A stretch of 64,000 nt of DNA from Bedellia somnulentella (GCA_963576735.1 OY755174.1:1426001-1490000); one strand, 5' to 3'; counted from the first letter of the stretch, positions 22,696 through 35,405 are shown. Translations and numbers: made by a program. Notes: generated by a model from the sequence alone, not told the origin.

Positions 22696-23054
22696 ATAAA
22701 TATTTTGTAAAAGACAAAACCGTTTCCTACCATAGATGTTTTTTACAAACGTTAATACAAAGTGTAATGTTGTTCATGAAACAAATAAAACTCCATCTAA
22801 TAAAGAGTTTATTCTTTACATGTTAATGTGTAATAAAGAATTCTCCATTCTATTCATGGCGCAAACAAAATGTAGATTGATTATTTTATTATTTAAGATA
22901 TTTACTGTTTTGTAACTAAAACATATTGAGCTAAAAATAAATGCTATCCTATTTATAACTTTCGTTTTGATTGCGAGACCATTCAATACTTGTTGACGTA
23001 TAGGTAATCATGATATTCGCCAACTTTGCAGTTCATGTCCGCTTTAAAAAAAAG

Positions 23055-23150
23055 GAAATATACTAAAGATCTCGCTGACTAGGCAAAGATTGGAAGAGGT
23101 AGAAAGATTTGTCAGGATCGTACAACGAGGGGACTAGTAGTCACTGCATA
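23055..23150 (+). repeat. RTE-3' fragment, diverged
   Basis: gaggtagaaagatttgtcag gatcgtacaacg. Confidence 0.5.
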
Positions 23151-23201
23151 CATACCGCAATAACGAATGACTTCGTAAGTTAAAACAATTTTAATTCAAT
23201 T

Positions 23202-23316
23202 ACATACATATACTCACGTTCATAAAACCCAAAAAGGGGTAGCCAGAGCTTGAGAGCAAGCAACTTCTCAGCCACATTTGGAAGTCGGTAGAGATCGAGA
23301 TGGTAGAAATTGAAGT
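23202..23316 (-). repeat. SINE-A 3' fragment
   Basis: acatacatatactcacgttc, aaaaaggggtagccagagct, tggaagtcggtagag. Confidence 0.7.
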
Positions 23317-24150
23317 ATCAAGTAAGAAAGTATTGTGTCATAAAATTCTTTGACAATGTTGAAGATCAGTTACATGCAATCACTTTAGTATTAGATCATA
23401 TTATATTCAATGTCGCAGGTGATTTAAAGTCCTTCGTAGATGTGATTTAATTTGTTGGCAGGAAGTCTCAATCGTAGGAATCTATTGAGCTCCACTACAT
23501 GCCTATCACCATGGGCTGTGGTTATTGAAGATCCTATTTATCATAATTTGAGCCCTCACGTTTAATAGCTGAAGGAGATATTAGACGGGATTCGATTTAA
23601 ATTTGTTGATATTAAGAAGAATGTAAGAACATGTATAAAAATGTGAATGACGGTATGTCAGGATCGCAAGCTTATTAATTAAATGTAAGTGTTCGAAATA
23701 ATACATTAATAAAAATGCATTTTAAAGAAATTGCGCAGAAATGAAGATATTATTGAATGTTTTAAAAAAGCTTTTTTTTCTGTTCGGCGGTTTAATAAGG
23801 AAGAGTGCTCTTAAACAGACTGACACATTTTTACATTTGTATTGATACTAAAATTGAAAATGAAGTGGTTCAATAAAATAAATTGACACCTAACAACCTC
23901 GGGCGGTTACTAGTTTACTAGTTTTAAAATCCTGATATGTCGATTGTCAGAGTGAATAAATAATTTGGACAAAGTAGAAATGCAGGAATTTTGCGACTGA
24001 ATTAAAATGTTGTCAAGCAGCGTTCGTGAAGGAAGACATCTATATAACTAGCGTAGCCTAGTATTAACATCTTATTTGAATTCCAAGTCTTGCTAGTAGA
24101 CTCGTGATGTATATGCAAATAGTGGAAAAAATAAATATATGTATATATTA
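23317..24150. other. No feature recognised
   Basis: AT-rich unique-looking sequence with no coding frame I trust. Confidence 0.5.
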
Positions 24151-24154
24151 AATT

Positions 24155-24310
24155 ACATACACACATACATACATATTCTCACGCCGTTAGTTCCCATTGG
24201 GGTAGGCAGAAACTATCGATCGCCACTTTGTACGATCCTGGCAAACCTCTCTAGCTTCATTCACATCCATCAATCTTTTCATAGTTACATGCTCTTTTAT
24301 TCTTCTATAA
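24155..24310 (-). repeat. RTE-3' LINE tail, (CATA)n
   Basis: catacatacatattctcacg to catgctcttttattcttc; encodes the complement of ACMKRLMDV...EAREV. Confidence 0.8.
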
Positions 24311-24344
24311 TGAATATATAATAAATATTATATAATATAACATA

Positions 24345-24707
24345 AACATAACATAAACGTTCACGCCGTTTATCCCCGAAGGGTTTGGCAGAGGTACCAA
24401 TACTTCTGAACTCACATGGCAGCGCCATCTAGTGTCCAGAGAAGGTACCCACGTTTTGCTTAGACAGTGTACTCACGTGATAGGGGGCAGGCCTATCGCC
24501 GTTTTGTACGAATACACTGTCACATGACTAAGTACAACTCAGCCATGTGGGTTTCCTCACGATGTTTTCCCTCACCGTTAACAACCATGATAAATTAACC
24601 ACACATATGACTTTAGAAAAGACAAATTGGTGTAGGCCCGACCCAGGATTGGAACTCACGCCCTTCTGTTTTCGGGCGGGTGTTCTATCCACTGGACTAT
24701 CATGTCG
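24345..24707 (-). repeat. SINE-B, full length, tRNA-derived
   Basis: Minus-strand head GATAGTCCAGTGGATAGAAC (box A) and GAGTTCCAATCCTGG (box B). The body includes GATAGGCCTGCCCCCTATCA; the 3' tail is (ttatg)n. The pol III promoter boxes look intact. This is the best copy in the window. Confidence 0.9.
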
Positions 24708-24799
24708 CTATATAATAATTATATAATATTAAATTAACAATATTTGATTCTCTGGATTGCTGACGACCATGAAGGACACATTTAGCTCAACTAGAGAAT

Positions 24800-24965
24800 G
24801 TGTTTAATGAGGCAGATGTCCAAATTGGGAAGAATAAAAGAGCATGTATGAAAAGATTGATGAATGTATGTAGATGATGCTCGAGTTTTCCAGAATTGTA
24901 CAAAGTGGGCATCGATAACCTCTGCCTTCCTCAATGGACACTAATGGCGTGAGTATATGTATGTA
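24800..24965 (+). repeat. RTE-3' fragment
   Basis: gaataaaagagcatgtatga, cctcaatggacactaatggc, (tatg)n tail. Confidence 0.7.
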
Positions 24966-25004
24966 GAATTAATAATAAAATATGCTACAATTCTATTTAA
25001 AACG

Positions 25005-25115
25005 AGGGTACTCTGAAAACCAGGTGACAGGTCACATGATGTTCAGAAGTATTAGTACCTCTGCCAACCCCTTCGGGGTTATTCGGCGTGAATGTTTATG
25101 TTATGTTATGTTCTA
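25005..25115 (+). repeat. SINE-B, 3' fragment
   Basis: ctgaaaaccaggtgacaggt ... ccccttcggggttattcggc, tail (ttatg)3. Confidence 0.8.
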
Positions 25116-25238
25116 TTTAAAAATAGTGACAAAGTGTCTGTCTTGAAGTTTTTCTACGTAATAACTTCAATTTGGTTTAATTGGTGGACATTATAATATT
25201 TTTCTAACATCCATAATATATGCATTGTACTATATCTA

Positions 25239-25295
25239 GCCGTGTAGTGTCGGCTAAGAATAGCACCACCCTGTTTCTAACAATGGGTGTACATA
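25239..25295 (+). repeat. SINE-A, left part, split by a LINE
   Basis: gccgtgtagtgtcggctaag to tgggtgtacataa. Continues at 27581-27892. Confidence 0.8.
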
Positions 25296-27580
25296 AAATA
25301 AAAAATAAAATAAATAAAATAAAATAATCATTTATTTCAAAATAAAAAGATAAATCTTTGTTTTTTGAACGTCAAATTTTAACTTAATACTAAGTTTACT
25401 TCGGATTCGGAAGGTGTTTTGTTGAGAGAAGAACCCGTAAGAAACTCGTCAACACACATCTTTTTTTAACGTCCATTACAATTTTGGTGTTAGCCCGGAA
25501 ACATCCTGCACAGAGCCCTGATGACACCAAGCCACTTCATCATTAATGTAATCATTGACATTGTAATAGGCTTTCGAACTAAGATTTCTTTTAACTGCTG
25601 CTTTGAATTTTGTTTCTGTTAAATTTAAAATGTCCTCAGGTATTTTATTATACATTTTTACGCATAACCCCATGAAAGATGTATTTACTTTTGACAATCT
25701 GTATTTTGGTACTGATATTTTATTGTTGTCTCTCAGGTTTCGAATATGTCTGTCACAATTTTTCACAAAAGAGGCCTGATTCTTTCTTACATACATAATA
25801 TTTTCATAAATATATTGACATGGCAGTGTCATTATATTTATTGTTTTAAACAATTCCCTCAGGGAATCTCGGGATCTCAAATTGTATATAGCTCTTATTG
25901 CTCTCTTTTGGAGAATAAATATGGAACCAACATCAGCTGCTCTGCCCCAGAGTAAAATACCGTAAGACATTACACTATGAAAATAGCTGTAATAAACTAA
26001 TCGAGCTGTCTGTACATCTGTCAAATGTCTTATTTTCCTAACGGCATATGCAGCACTACTTAGCCTGCCAGCTAGTGAGCTAATGTGGGGTCCCCATTGG
26101 AGCTTGGAGTCCAGAGTTATCCCTAAGAAAACTGTGTCATCCGAAAATACTAACTTTTCATTATTTAAAATTATTTCGTTATCAACGCACCTAACATTAG
26201 GTAATACAAATTTAATGCATTTGGTTTTTTTACCATTCAGTACAAGATTATTGGAAGCAAACCATGTTTGAATCTGTGAAACCGTGTTATTCACCTCGTC
26301 AATATTCTGATTATTTCTTTCAACGTCAAATACTAAAGAAGTATCATCAGCAAATAACACTATCTCGGACATTTTCTCGACCATGAACGGCAAATCATTA
26401 ATATAAACTAAAAATAAAAATGGGCCCAAAATAGAACCCTGCGGAACACCCATTTTTACATGAGTTCCAGGTGATATTGCATTATTGATTTGCACTTTCT
26501 GTATCCGATCCGAAAAGTAAGACTTTATTAATTTAAGTGCGTCACCTTGTATGCCATAATGTTCTAATTTAATAAAAAGGATTTCATGATCTGCACAATC
26601 AAATGCCTTCGTAAGATCGCAAAACAAACCAATAGCATCATTTTTGCGTTCCCACGAATCAAAAATGTGTTTCATTAAGGCAACGCCTGCATCGGTGGTA
26701 GAGCGGCCCTTCGTAAAGCCAAATTGTTTTGGATGAAACAATTTGTTTGAAGCGAAATGCAAAAGCATTTGATTGAACATTAGTTTTTCGAAAATTTTAC
26801 TTAAAACTGGCAGAATTGATATGGGTCTATAACCATCAGGACTAATTTTATCTCCTCCGGATTTAAGAAGAGGTACAATTTTACTATGTTTCATGAGATT
26901 TGGAAAGATTTTATTTCTTATACATTCATTAAATATGTCTGCTAAATATGGAGACAAAGTTACAATAAAATTATGGCAAACTTTCACTGACATACCCCAA
27001 ATGTCTTCAAAACTTTTTAGTTTAAATGATTTAAAACATTTTTCGATATCTGTAGGGCTGACATCTTTAAAACAAAACAAAGTTTCGCACCTATCAACAT
27101 TTTGTTGTAACAAGTGTTGAGCTTTTATGACCGATGTGTTTAAATATTCAGTTGTTTTTGATGGTATGTCAGTAAAATATTTTTCAAAAATACAAGCGAT
27201 TTCCTCATTAGAGGTAGTCAGACCTTTATCAGATCGAACACAGAACTCCTGATCACATGGTTTACCTCGGCCTGTTTGGGTGTTGATAATATTCCACACT
27301 GTTTTAACTTTATTATCGGATGTTCGGATACGTCGGCTTAGGTATCTGGCTTTAGCCTCTTTACATACTTTATTAAATATTTTTGAGTATTTTTTTACAT
27401 ATTCACTCAATTCATTATTATTACTATAAGCTTTTTGATCATATAAATCGAAGAGTTTTTCTCTTGATCTATAAATACTTGGTGTTGCCCACTCACAAAA
27501 CTTAAATTTACTGGTAATAGTTAAATTTTTTACATTGAAAATTTCATTAAACTCATTTATCAGAACATTATAAAAGATAT
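25296..27580 (-). pseudogene. Jockey/CR1-type LINE with long RT frame, inserted in SINE-A
   Basis: The 644-codon frame 25476-27410 is not bounded by a true start: the same frame stays open upstream to about 27578 (FCEWATPSIYRSREKLFDLY), so the copy is 5'-truncated between endonuclease and RT. RT motifs are all present: DGYRPISILPVLSKIFEKLM (motif 1 region), KGRSTTDAGVALM, FCDLTKAFDCADHEI, GVPQGSILGPFLF and catalytic FADD (near 26350). The thumb and C-terminus end at TAA 25476-25478. The 3' UTR and an A/T-rich tail (25296-25330) follow. No stop interrupts the RT, so the insertion is young. Short flanking repeat cataa. Confidence 0.9.
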
Positions 27581-27721
27581 CATAAGAGGCGACTAACGGT
27601 ATCGGGGCACAAAACTTAAATTTACTGGTAATAGTTAAATTTTTTACATTGAAAATTTCATTAAACTCATTTATCAGAACATTATTAAAGATATCATAAG
27701 AGGCGACTAACGGTATCGGGG
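27494..27721. repeat. 114-bp tandem duplication across a LINE/SINE junction
   Basis: Copies 27494-27607 and 27608-27721 differ at one position (ataaaag / attaaag). Each holds the 5' end of the LINE plus aagaggcgactaacggtatc of the SINE, so the duplication happened after the LINE insertion. Confidence 0.95.
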
Positions 27722-27892
27722 CTTTTAAGGGATTTTTGGGCGATGCGGTTGGAGACCCATCACCGACAACCTTTACTTTACCATCTTTTCCCCACTCAAT
27801 TTAACAAATGTGGCTTATGAATTTTTACTTAGCTCTGACTACCCCTTCTAGGGATTTATAGCCGTGAGTATATGTATCTGGTATGTATATGT
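27581..27892 (+). repeat. SINE-A, right part, after the LINE
   Basis: aagaggcgactaacggtatc, ggttggagacc (near 27748), tail ccgtgagtatatgtat. Includes the duplicated junction. Confidence 0.85.
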
Positions 27893-29004
27893 ATATACTA
27901 TATCTAATATAATAAACTAGTGTAAGTAAAAAAAATGATAATAATCCACAAACCATTTAAATAATTAAACGCTAAAAATACCGTTGCTAACTATCACGTG
28001 TTATAAGTAACATACTTTGGTTTCATTCTATTAATTTATTTGTTTTAAAGATTATTATAACCGTGCAACACTAGGTTTAACCAACTGATTAATATTTTAT
28101 GCGTTTTTTTCAGACTAATGTAGTCATAAATATTCCGGAACTTAGCAAACCTGTTAAAACTGACCATGAAATCCTTATTAACACAACGTGACCAATTTTG
28201 TTTCACATCCTCCTCACAATCTTTATTTTAATGCGAATAGTGTTAGTCTAGGCTGGCCACTCAACTTTGGCTTTTAAATTACTAGTTGTCAAACGAGATC
28301 CAAAAAAGTTTAACTATTTATTTGTGTTCTTCGTTGATACTTCTTTGTAGACAAGGCTGTTTTATATTTGAATATATTTATTACACCATTTATGATAAGA
28401 TTCTTTACTTTGTTGTGCCTAAGATTGCCAACAATGACTTGTTGATTAGGTCAAGATTAATAAATAGCCTATTTGAATATTTTTTGGTTTGGGATCATCA
28501 TCACCAGCCAATCGACGTCCACTTCTGATAGATAACCCTACTAGCCTATGCCTAACCACTATTCCACCCCGGTTCTTCTACGAATCTCCTCGTTGCAGAT
28601 TCAATCGTGTAGTGGAACTCCTAACGTACTCCTCTCCATTGCCCTCTGGGTGAGTTTGAGAATTCTTATATGGCCCAATAGCCACGTCTGATTACCATAA
28701 ATAATGACTGATAACATATATTCGTCATGCCTATCACTTAATTGTTTCTATTGTTCTAAAATTGAGAAAAACTTATGGATATTTCCTTAAATGTTTCATT
28801 TTCAATGTTTCAATACAAACAAATATACTTATATCCAGCTCTTTTAATATTGTTTAATTAGTTGCAGAAATAGCGAATCGGAACCTTATATCTGAATCAT
28901 TGTAGCATATTAAAACACATACGAAGACGAAGTTCGGCCACTTATATCAATACCAATTCAATATTTCCATATTTCAATCGAAAAAAAACTAGCATTTAGT
29001 CCGG
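27893..29004. other. No feature recognised
   Basis: Unique-looking AT-rich sequence. The 80-codon frame 28286-28528 has no recognisable domain. Confidence 0.45.
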
Positions 29005-29018
29005 TATGCGTAAAGTTA

Positions 29019-29268
29019 GCTGTGTAGTGTCGGCTTAGAATAGCACTACCCCATTTCTTCCGGTGGGTGTACGTAAGAGGCGACTAACGGTATTGGGGCT
29101 TTTTAGAGGATTTTTGGGCGATGCGGTTGGAGAGCCATCACCAACAACTTTTATTCTACCATCTTTTCCCCACTCAACTTCCAAAGGTGACTGAGGAATT
29201 TCTAGTTTCTCAGCTCTGGCTACCCCTTTTAGGGATTTATAGCCGTGAGTATATGTATATGTAATGTA
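29019..29268 (+). repeat. SINE-A with 12-bp target duplication
   Basis: Flanked by TATGCGTAAAGT (29005-29016; 29269-29280). Full-length head to (tatg) tail. An 83-codon antisense frame here is spurious. Confidence 0.9.
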
Positions 29269-29675
29269 TATGCGTAAAGTAAACATAAATTAATTTCGCA
29301 TTATACATAACACTTTAAATTCTCCACCAAATGAACCTTACTGAGTAGTTGAGGCATGCTTATTAAGCAGAAAATAAGGCATTTATATGGAATCCCAAGG
29401 CAGGAAGGCAGAAGCCGTACAATAAGCTAGTAGGTTTGATATCCATACTCCTACACCATGTTTTAATGACGATTGGCCAATAGGGTTATCACTTTTGAAA
29501 GTAAATTACATTATATATGGGCTTATATGAAAACATTGATTAATGTAAATAATGTCCGAGATGTAGGAGCATGCTATGTTGCGATTCATAGTCTCTTGGG
29601 TACCACCTAGGGTAGTGAAAAACAAAGCTATTAGAAGTATCATTTAAGAATCAAACAGTATCAATTTTTTTTGAA

Positions 29676-29800
29676 CTAGTGGAACGTCACGTCTTTGTAG
29701 ACGTAGTAGTTATTTTTTAAAATCTAACGTAGTTCAGTTACTGCTCACCCTTTACAAAATTTAGCGTGACGATATTTAGAGTATTGTGCTTATAAAATAA
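29676..29800 (-). repeat. Hel-B 3'-end fragment
   Basis: Plus strand actagtggaacgtcacgtct, then aaatttagcgtgacgat, like the CTAG end of the Hel-B copies. Confidence 0.55.
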
Positions 29801-29834
29801 TTATTTACTTAAAAATAATTTTTAACAAAAAGAA

Positions 29835-30811
29835 AACCGACTTCATAGTTGGAAAAACAACCGAAAATAAACATCTATCTATCTAGTACTAAAAAGTACG
29901 AAATAAGTTTTTTAATTGAATATGAGTACTGTGATTAATACCTTAGCAATTTCTTTATTCCACACGCGTCTACCCACCTGGCAAAGATGCCTCTCGGATG
30001 AGGAAGCGACGGTTACTGTATTATTTTTCGTATTTCCGGTATTTCTATTATAGTACCTTACCATATGTAACCTTACATTGTTCTTAAAATCCTTCGAAAG
30101 GCGATGGTCTACAATTCTACATCTCAAGAAAGACTCAAACGTTCACGCCGAATATCCCTGAAGGGGTTAGCAGAGGTAGTAATACTTCTGAATATCACGT
30201 GACATTGTCACCTGTTGTTCAGAGTACCCACGATCTGCTTAGGCAGTGTTCTCACGTTATACAGGGCAGGCCTATCGGTGTTTTGAACAAATACACTGTC
30301 ACATGATTGTGAGTTTCGACAGTCCCCTCGATTTCCCGGGATGCCATCATTAGATCCTGGTCTCATGGTACTTTCTCGGTAACAATAACCTAACAAAAGA
30401 AATGTTTAGTGAACCTGTTCTTCTCTTCATAAAAGCTACGAAGAGGAGTATAAATCTATATAGAATGTGGAAAGAACTGTTTCCTAATACCTAGTGATTG
30501 AGGACCCACACCTTCCATCATCAGCTCAGCAGCATAACAATATGATTTTCAGAAGCAAATGCCAATATGAGTTCAGAAAATATGTAAAACGCGGTACATT
30601 TGCCTATAAAATTTGAGGGTTCCCCTCGATTTCTCCAGGATCCCATCATCAGACCCTGATATCCTCATCATGGTACCAATACGGGAGTGTCTTCTTTTGA
30701 ATAAAAAAATAATAATCAAAATCGGTTCATAAATGGCGAAGTAATCGGCGAACTAACATAAAAAAAAAATACAGTCGAATTGAGAACACTCCTTTTTTTG
30801 AAGTCGGTTAA
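29835..30811. mobile_element. AACCGACTTC-ended repeat containing a SINE-B
   Basis: Ends aaaaccgacttc / gaagtcggttaaaa. Right side gtcgaattgagaacactcct is a pattern familiar from lepidopteran intergenic repeats. A SINE-B lies inside (30138-30312). Family and class not assigned. Confidence 0.5.
30138..30312 (-). repeat. SINE-B, 5'-truncated
   Basis: cgttcacgccgaatatccct ... aatacactgtcacatgattg. Confidence 0.75.
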
Positions 30812-31202
30812 AAACAGGTGAGCGGTTTCGGAGAATCTTCCATACAAACATTAAAAAATACACAAGTTTTTATGCAATTTAGCGTAAGATGCTACGGATA
30901 AAATACATTATAAAATACGTTTCTTTGTTTCATAGCCTATTGTTTCGTATCGTATAGCGTTTTACACACTTTAATTTCACACTACACTTAAACTTCACGT
31001 TCTGAAAGTAGGTCTTAATTTACCCTATCTTTACCCTACTAGTGAGCTATATAAATCTGCAGATGTACTATCTGTCAAACAAATATACATTTTGCGAATT
31101 ATCAGTCAAATGCACAGAAGTAGTTGTAGTACCAGAATATCGGTGAACGAAAAGAGCCGCAGAAATGTAAACAACATCTTTAAAATACCAAAACTCAAGA
31201 CT

Positions 31203-31836
31203 GAATTTTCAGGGAGATTTTTAGGGTTCCGTAGCCAAATGGCAAAAACGGGACCCTTATAGATTCGTCATGTCTGTCTGTCCGTCCGTCCGTCCGTATG
31301 TCACAGCCAGTTTATTCCGAAACTATAAGAACTACATTATTGGAAATTGGTGCGTAGATGTATTCTGTAAACCGCATTAAGATTTTAAAATAAAATATGA
31401 AAAAAAACCAAAATTTTTAGGGTTCCCCATACATAGAACTGAAACTCAAAATTTTTTTTTTCATCAAACCTATACGTGTGGGGTATCTATCAAAAGGTAT
31501 TTGAAAATGATGTTGAGGTTTCTTATATCATTTTTTTCAAAACTGAATAGTTTGCGCGAGAGACTTTTTCAAAGTGCTAAAATGTGTGTCCCCCCCCCCG
31601 TAACTTCTAAAATATGGGCATGATAATACTGAAAAAAATATATGATGTGTATTACTATACAAACTACTAACGAAAATTGGTTTGAATGAGATCTAGCCCG
31701 TAGTTCTATTTTTAAACGTCATAAATCAAATTACTTACCTAATTTGGCTCCCATGATTTTCACACAAACGGGATTTTCTATATATATGATAGTACGGAAC
31801 CCTTAGTGCGCGATCCGACTCGCACTTGGCCGGTTT
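31203..31836. mobile_element. GGTTCCGTA repeat (short TIRs, ~635 bp)
   Basis: Ends tttagggttccgtagcc / tacggaacccttagtg followed by gcgatccgactcgcacttgg. A (tccg)n tract at 31277-31296. A widespread style of lepidopteran repeat. No ORF. Confidence 0.65.
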
Positions 31837-31852
31837 TTATATATTTTTAGCT

Positions 31853-32310
31853 AAATATGTTTATAACAAAATAAATAAATTATTAAATATTAAAGACTTA
31901 AATTTGTACAAACTTAAAAGACACATTGTAAACTGGCTAAAACAGTTATCGTATGATGATACTGAACAGTTTTTAATTGTCCAAAAATAAAATGAATTCA
32001 ATCTATATTTCTGTCTCTCACTCACACACACACATACACACACACACATACACACTCACACAATACAATACACGTTGGTTAGTATAGTAGTAATTTAAAC
32101 TTGATTTATAATTTTTGATTTTTAATTTTCTTTGTTAGTTATAGTAGTAAATTAATTTTAATTTTCTGTCTGTTATAATAGTTTTGATTTAAAATCTGTA
32201 TGTCAATCATGTTAGGTCACCTGCAATACAGGATTTTACCTAGTGTGGGGACCGTTGATAAATATATCTAACAACGGTAGAAAATAAAAAGTCAAGTTAA
32301 AATTATTTTC
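31853..32310 (+). pseudogene. LINE C-terminal fragment and 3' UTR
   Basis: Frame 31853-31990 (46 codons with stop) contains YNKINKLLNIKDLNLYKLKR and NWLKQLSYDDTEQFL. It parallels YNYSNRLLQIYGLN and EWLSKLTYDETEYLL of the LINE at 20390-20537, and also has a CA-rich tract after the stop. Same family, heavily 5'-truncated. Confidence 0.75.
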
Positions 32311-34040
32311 TTAACCATCATGAATAGCCAACCCTACTAAGTAGCGCATATTTGTGTAAATACAAACACATTACATGCACGCGTTATCTCATACATCTAG
32401 AATACTAACGTGATGTTTAGAATGACATCTATAGCTTTATGGTTAGCTAGTCCTCTTCAGGGTCTACACTCTGAGATAGCGTGTTTGATACCCATTGAAG
32501 ATTGATATGCAATAATGCATATGCAATAAATGATTGGTTTTTATAGAAATATAAAAAATATATATGTTATTATCGTGCGATGGAATAATATTTAATTATT
32601 ATATTATAATTATAATTAAATATTATAAGTATCATCTGAACATGCAATAAATTACTTATTTTCTACTAATTGGTAAAGTTTTGTATAAAACAGGCTATTG
32701 GCTATATAAATATACATTTATATAAACATTATTGAGATCCTCAGAGTAATTGTTTATTTGTATTTTTATGTATAATACAGCCGTTTCGTATAAATTGTCT
32801 GACAGATTTATATAACGAAATTTGCTAAGTGGCTAGGAAACTTTTAATTGGTTGCACAAACTTTTACAAATACAAGCAAATGCGGTGCACTGCGTTAATT
32901 TCGATTTAAACTTTTTTAAATTGCATCATACTCATAAATTATTTTCTTTAAGTATCACTAAATTTTTAAATTAGAAAGTTTTTCTATTTCGCAATTACTC
33001 GGCTACTTTTTGAAATTGAGATGGTAGAATATGATCAAATAGGGACCAAGGGTCTCGAAGTTCCAGCCACGTAACCTAAATACAATTTCTAAATCCTTCT
33101 AAATATTTTTTTTTCCTCGAAATAATAGGGTTTGTGCTATTTTAAACCGTCAGAGTATTTTTCCTGAGCAACATAGCCTTAATACTATCTTGTATTTGTT
33201 ATTTATTAAGTTATTTTGTCACCTATGGATCAATGAGTGCATAAGGACGAGCACAGCGTTACATTGTAACGTTATCTTGTATATAGTCTTGACATGATTC
33301 CTAATAACAACAATTTTATTACTGTCGTTTATTGAAATTTTAATGAATAAGAGGGTATACCTATCACCCATATATTATCAAGGATATTTGCTAGAAAGGG
33401 TAGCCAGAGCAGAGATGTATTAATAAATAGCTGTTTCTCTTGATAGTCTACCAATTTCTCTTAAGAGGGTCCGCCTCTCTACAACTAAATCGAGAATAAT
33501 AATAAAAAACTTGCTTTGCAAAATTTTATTGCATTGCGTATCATAAAAGTTGTTAAAAATTATAAACTTTGATATTACGAGTACTATAAGTTTATTAAAA
33601 AGTTAGTAGTGGCGGTAAAAATAAATTTATTCACATTAAAGTATAAATGTTGGGGTGGTCCCTTTATTAGTTCGACTTGAGGCAGTTCGTTCTATATTCT
33701 CCGAAAAGCGGTTATGTTAAATTTGGGTTGTAAACCTTTTTTGAGACGTAAAATTTAGGGCATTCGACTTTATCTTTGTTTTTTTCGTTCAGATATACTA
33801 AAACTAATAAAAGGTTTAAAATTGTGGTCAACACAATTTACATTTATTAAATGCTAGTGTATAGTAGATAGTTTTACTTTTAAATATGTGAGATTTCCTC
33901 AATCACTCCTTAAAACTTATAAAATTTTGCGACATAAAAAAAAAGATTTCTATTGACATTTTATTTTTAGTCGGTTTACTGGTTTCGGAGCCAATTCAAT
34001 AAAGACAAACTAACTCACAAACAAATCTTTTCCCTTTATA
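32311..34040. other. Long AT-rich stretch, little recognised
   Basis: Possible faint SINE-A trace at 33385-33410 (ctagaaagggtagccagagc). Self-complementary AT sequence at 32590-32630. No gene supported. Confidence 0.45.
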
Positions 34041-34043
34041 TAA

Positions 34044-34293
34044 CATACATACATATACTCACGGCTATAAATCCCTAAAAGGGGTAGCCAGAGCTAAGGA
34101 ATTAAAAAAAAATATTCCTCAGCCACTTCTGGAAGTTGCGTGGGGAATAGATGGTGAAATAAAGGTTCTTGGTGATGGGTCTCCAACCGCATCGCCCAAA
34201 AATCCCTTTAAAGCCCCAATACCGTTAGTCGCCTCGTACGTACACCCACCGGAAGAAATGGGGTAGTGCTATTCTAAGCCGACACTACGCAGC
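34044..34293 (-). repeat. SINE-A, full length
   Basis: (catacata) tail to gacactacgcagc head; flanking tatataacata repeats of about 11 bp. Confidence 0.9.
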
Positions 34294-34479
34294 ACTATAT
34301 AACATATATATAACGTATAGATGTATAAGGGCAAAACGTAAGAACGGCCAAACCCTACAACATCTTTATCTATCGAATGTGCTACTTCAAACGTCAACGA
34401 CACATTTATCGATCTCAATAAATACTTGTATGTCAATATGTGCAATGTGCATTTAGCGCATTCTATTCGGGATATCGTT

Positions 34480-34686
34480 ATCATACATATTCTCTTGACC
34501 ATAAATCCCAAGAAAGGGTAGCCATAGCTTCAGGTCTAGAAGTCCTCACCACAAGATGGTAGAAATAAAGTATCGTTGAAGATGGGTCTTCAATCGCATT
34601 GCCCAAAAACCACTTAAAAAGCCCCATACCCTTAATCGCCTCTTACGACACTCGTGGGTAGAAAAGGGGTAGTGACATTCTAAGCC
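34480..34686 (-). repeat. SINE-A inside a 41-bp direct repeat
   Basis: Copy of the ggggtagtgacattctaagcc subfamily, head truncated. Flanks 34439-34479 and 34701-34741 share tgtgcaatgtgcatt.agcgc... at 40 of 41 positions. Confidence 0.85.
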
Positions 34687-34991
34687 AATACAAACATACT
34701 TGTGCAATGTGCATTAAGCGCATTCTATTCGGGATATCGTTGTTAGCAATAATTCGCTATGTCCGACTAACACGGATATGTATCGACTGAACTAATAGTG
34801 TTCTGACGTTTGTTTCCGACATCATTTATGTAATTAGTGTAACTAACTTACATAAATTGTGTTTTTTTGTTCTGTGAGGTTTGCTTAAAGACATAATTGC
34901 GCTGTTAATTTCAAGGGTGGTTATTAAGAGTGATGAATAGCTATATTACTTTTTGTCGGTAGTAACATGTCTGTTTAAAGAGTTTTTAATA

Positions 34992-35240
34992 CACATATAC
35001 ATATACTCACGGCTTTAAATCCCTAGATGGGGTAGCCAGAGCTAAGGAATGAGAAATTCTTCAGCCACCTTTGGAAAGTTGAGCGGGGAAAAGATGGTAA
35101 AATAAAGGTTGTTGGTGATGGGTCTCCAACCGCATCGCCCGAAAATCCCAAAGCTGTGTAGTGTTGGCTTAGAATAGCACTACCCCAATTCTTCCGGTGG
35201 GTGTACGTAAGAGGCGACTAACGATATTGGGGCTTTTTTA
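34992..35240 (-). repeat. SINE-A with inverted 5' end
   Basis: 34992-35152 is the 3' two thirds in minus orientation. 35153-35240 is the head (gctgtgtagtgttggcttag) in plus orientation. Together they cover one whole element with the break near the cccaaaaatccc segment. Confidence 0.9.
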
Positions 35241-35284
35241 AAACAATTGATATATTTAGATTTTTCAAATCAATTTGCTCAAAA

Positions 35285-35405
35285 ACGCAGGCTTCCGAAT
35301 AAGAAGAGCGTATATAAAATTATTGATGAATGTAAACGAAGCTCGAGAGGTTCGCCAGGATCCTATCTACAAAATGGCGATCGATAGTCTTTGCCTACCC
35401 TAATA
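35285..35405 (+). repeat. RTE-3' fragment
   Basis: gatgaatgtaaacgaagctc, gtctttgcctaccctaat. Confidence 0.7.

Noticed and set aside
27893..29004. Possible host exon in the longest repeat-free stretch between LINE and SINE
   Set aside because: No frame with credible splice sites and coding composition was found.
29035..29286. 83-codon frame (and similar frames at 44459, 51317, 61637, 10074, 16682)
   Set aside because: Each lies within a SINE-A copy and is antisense or sense read-through of the repeat.
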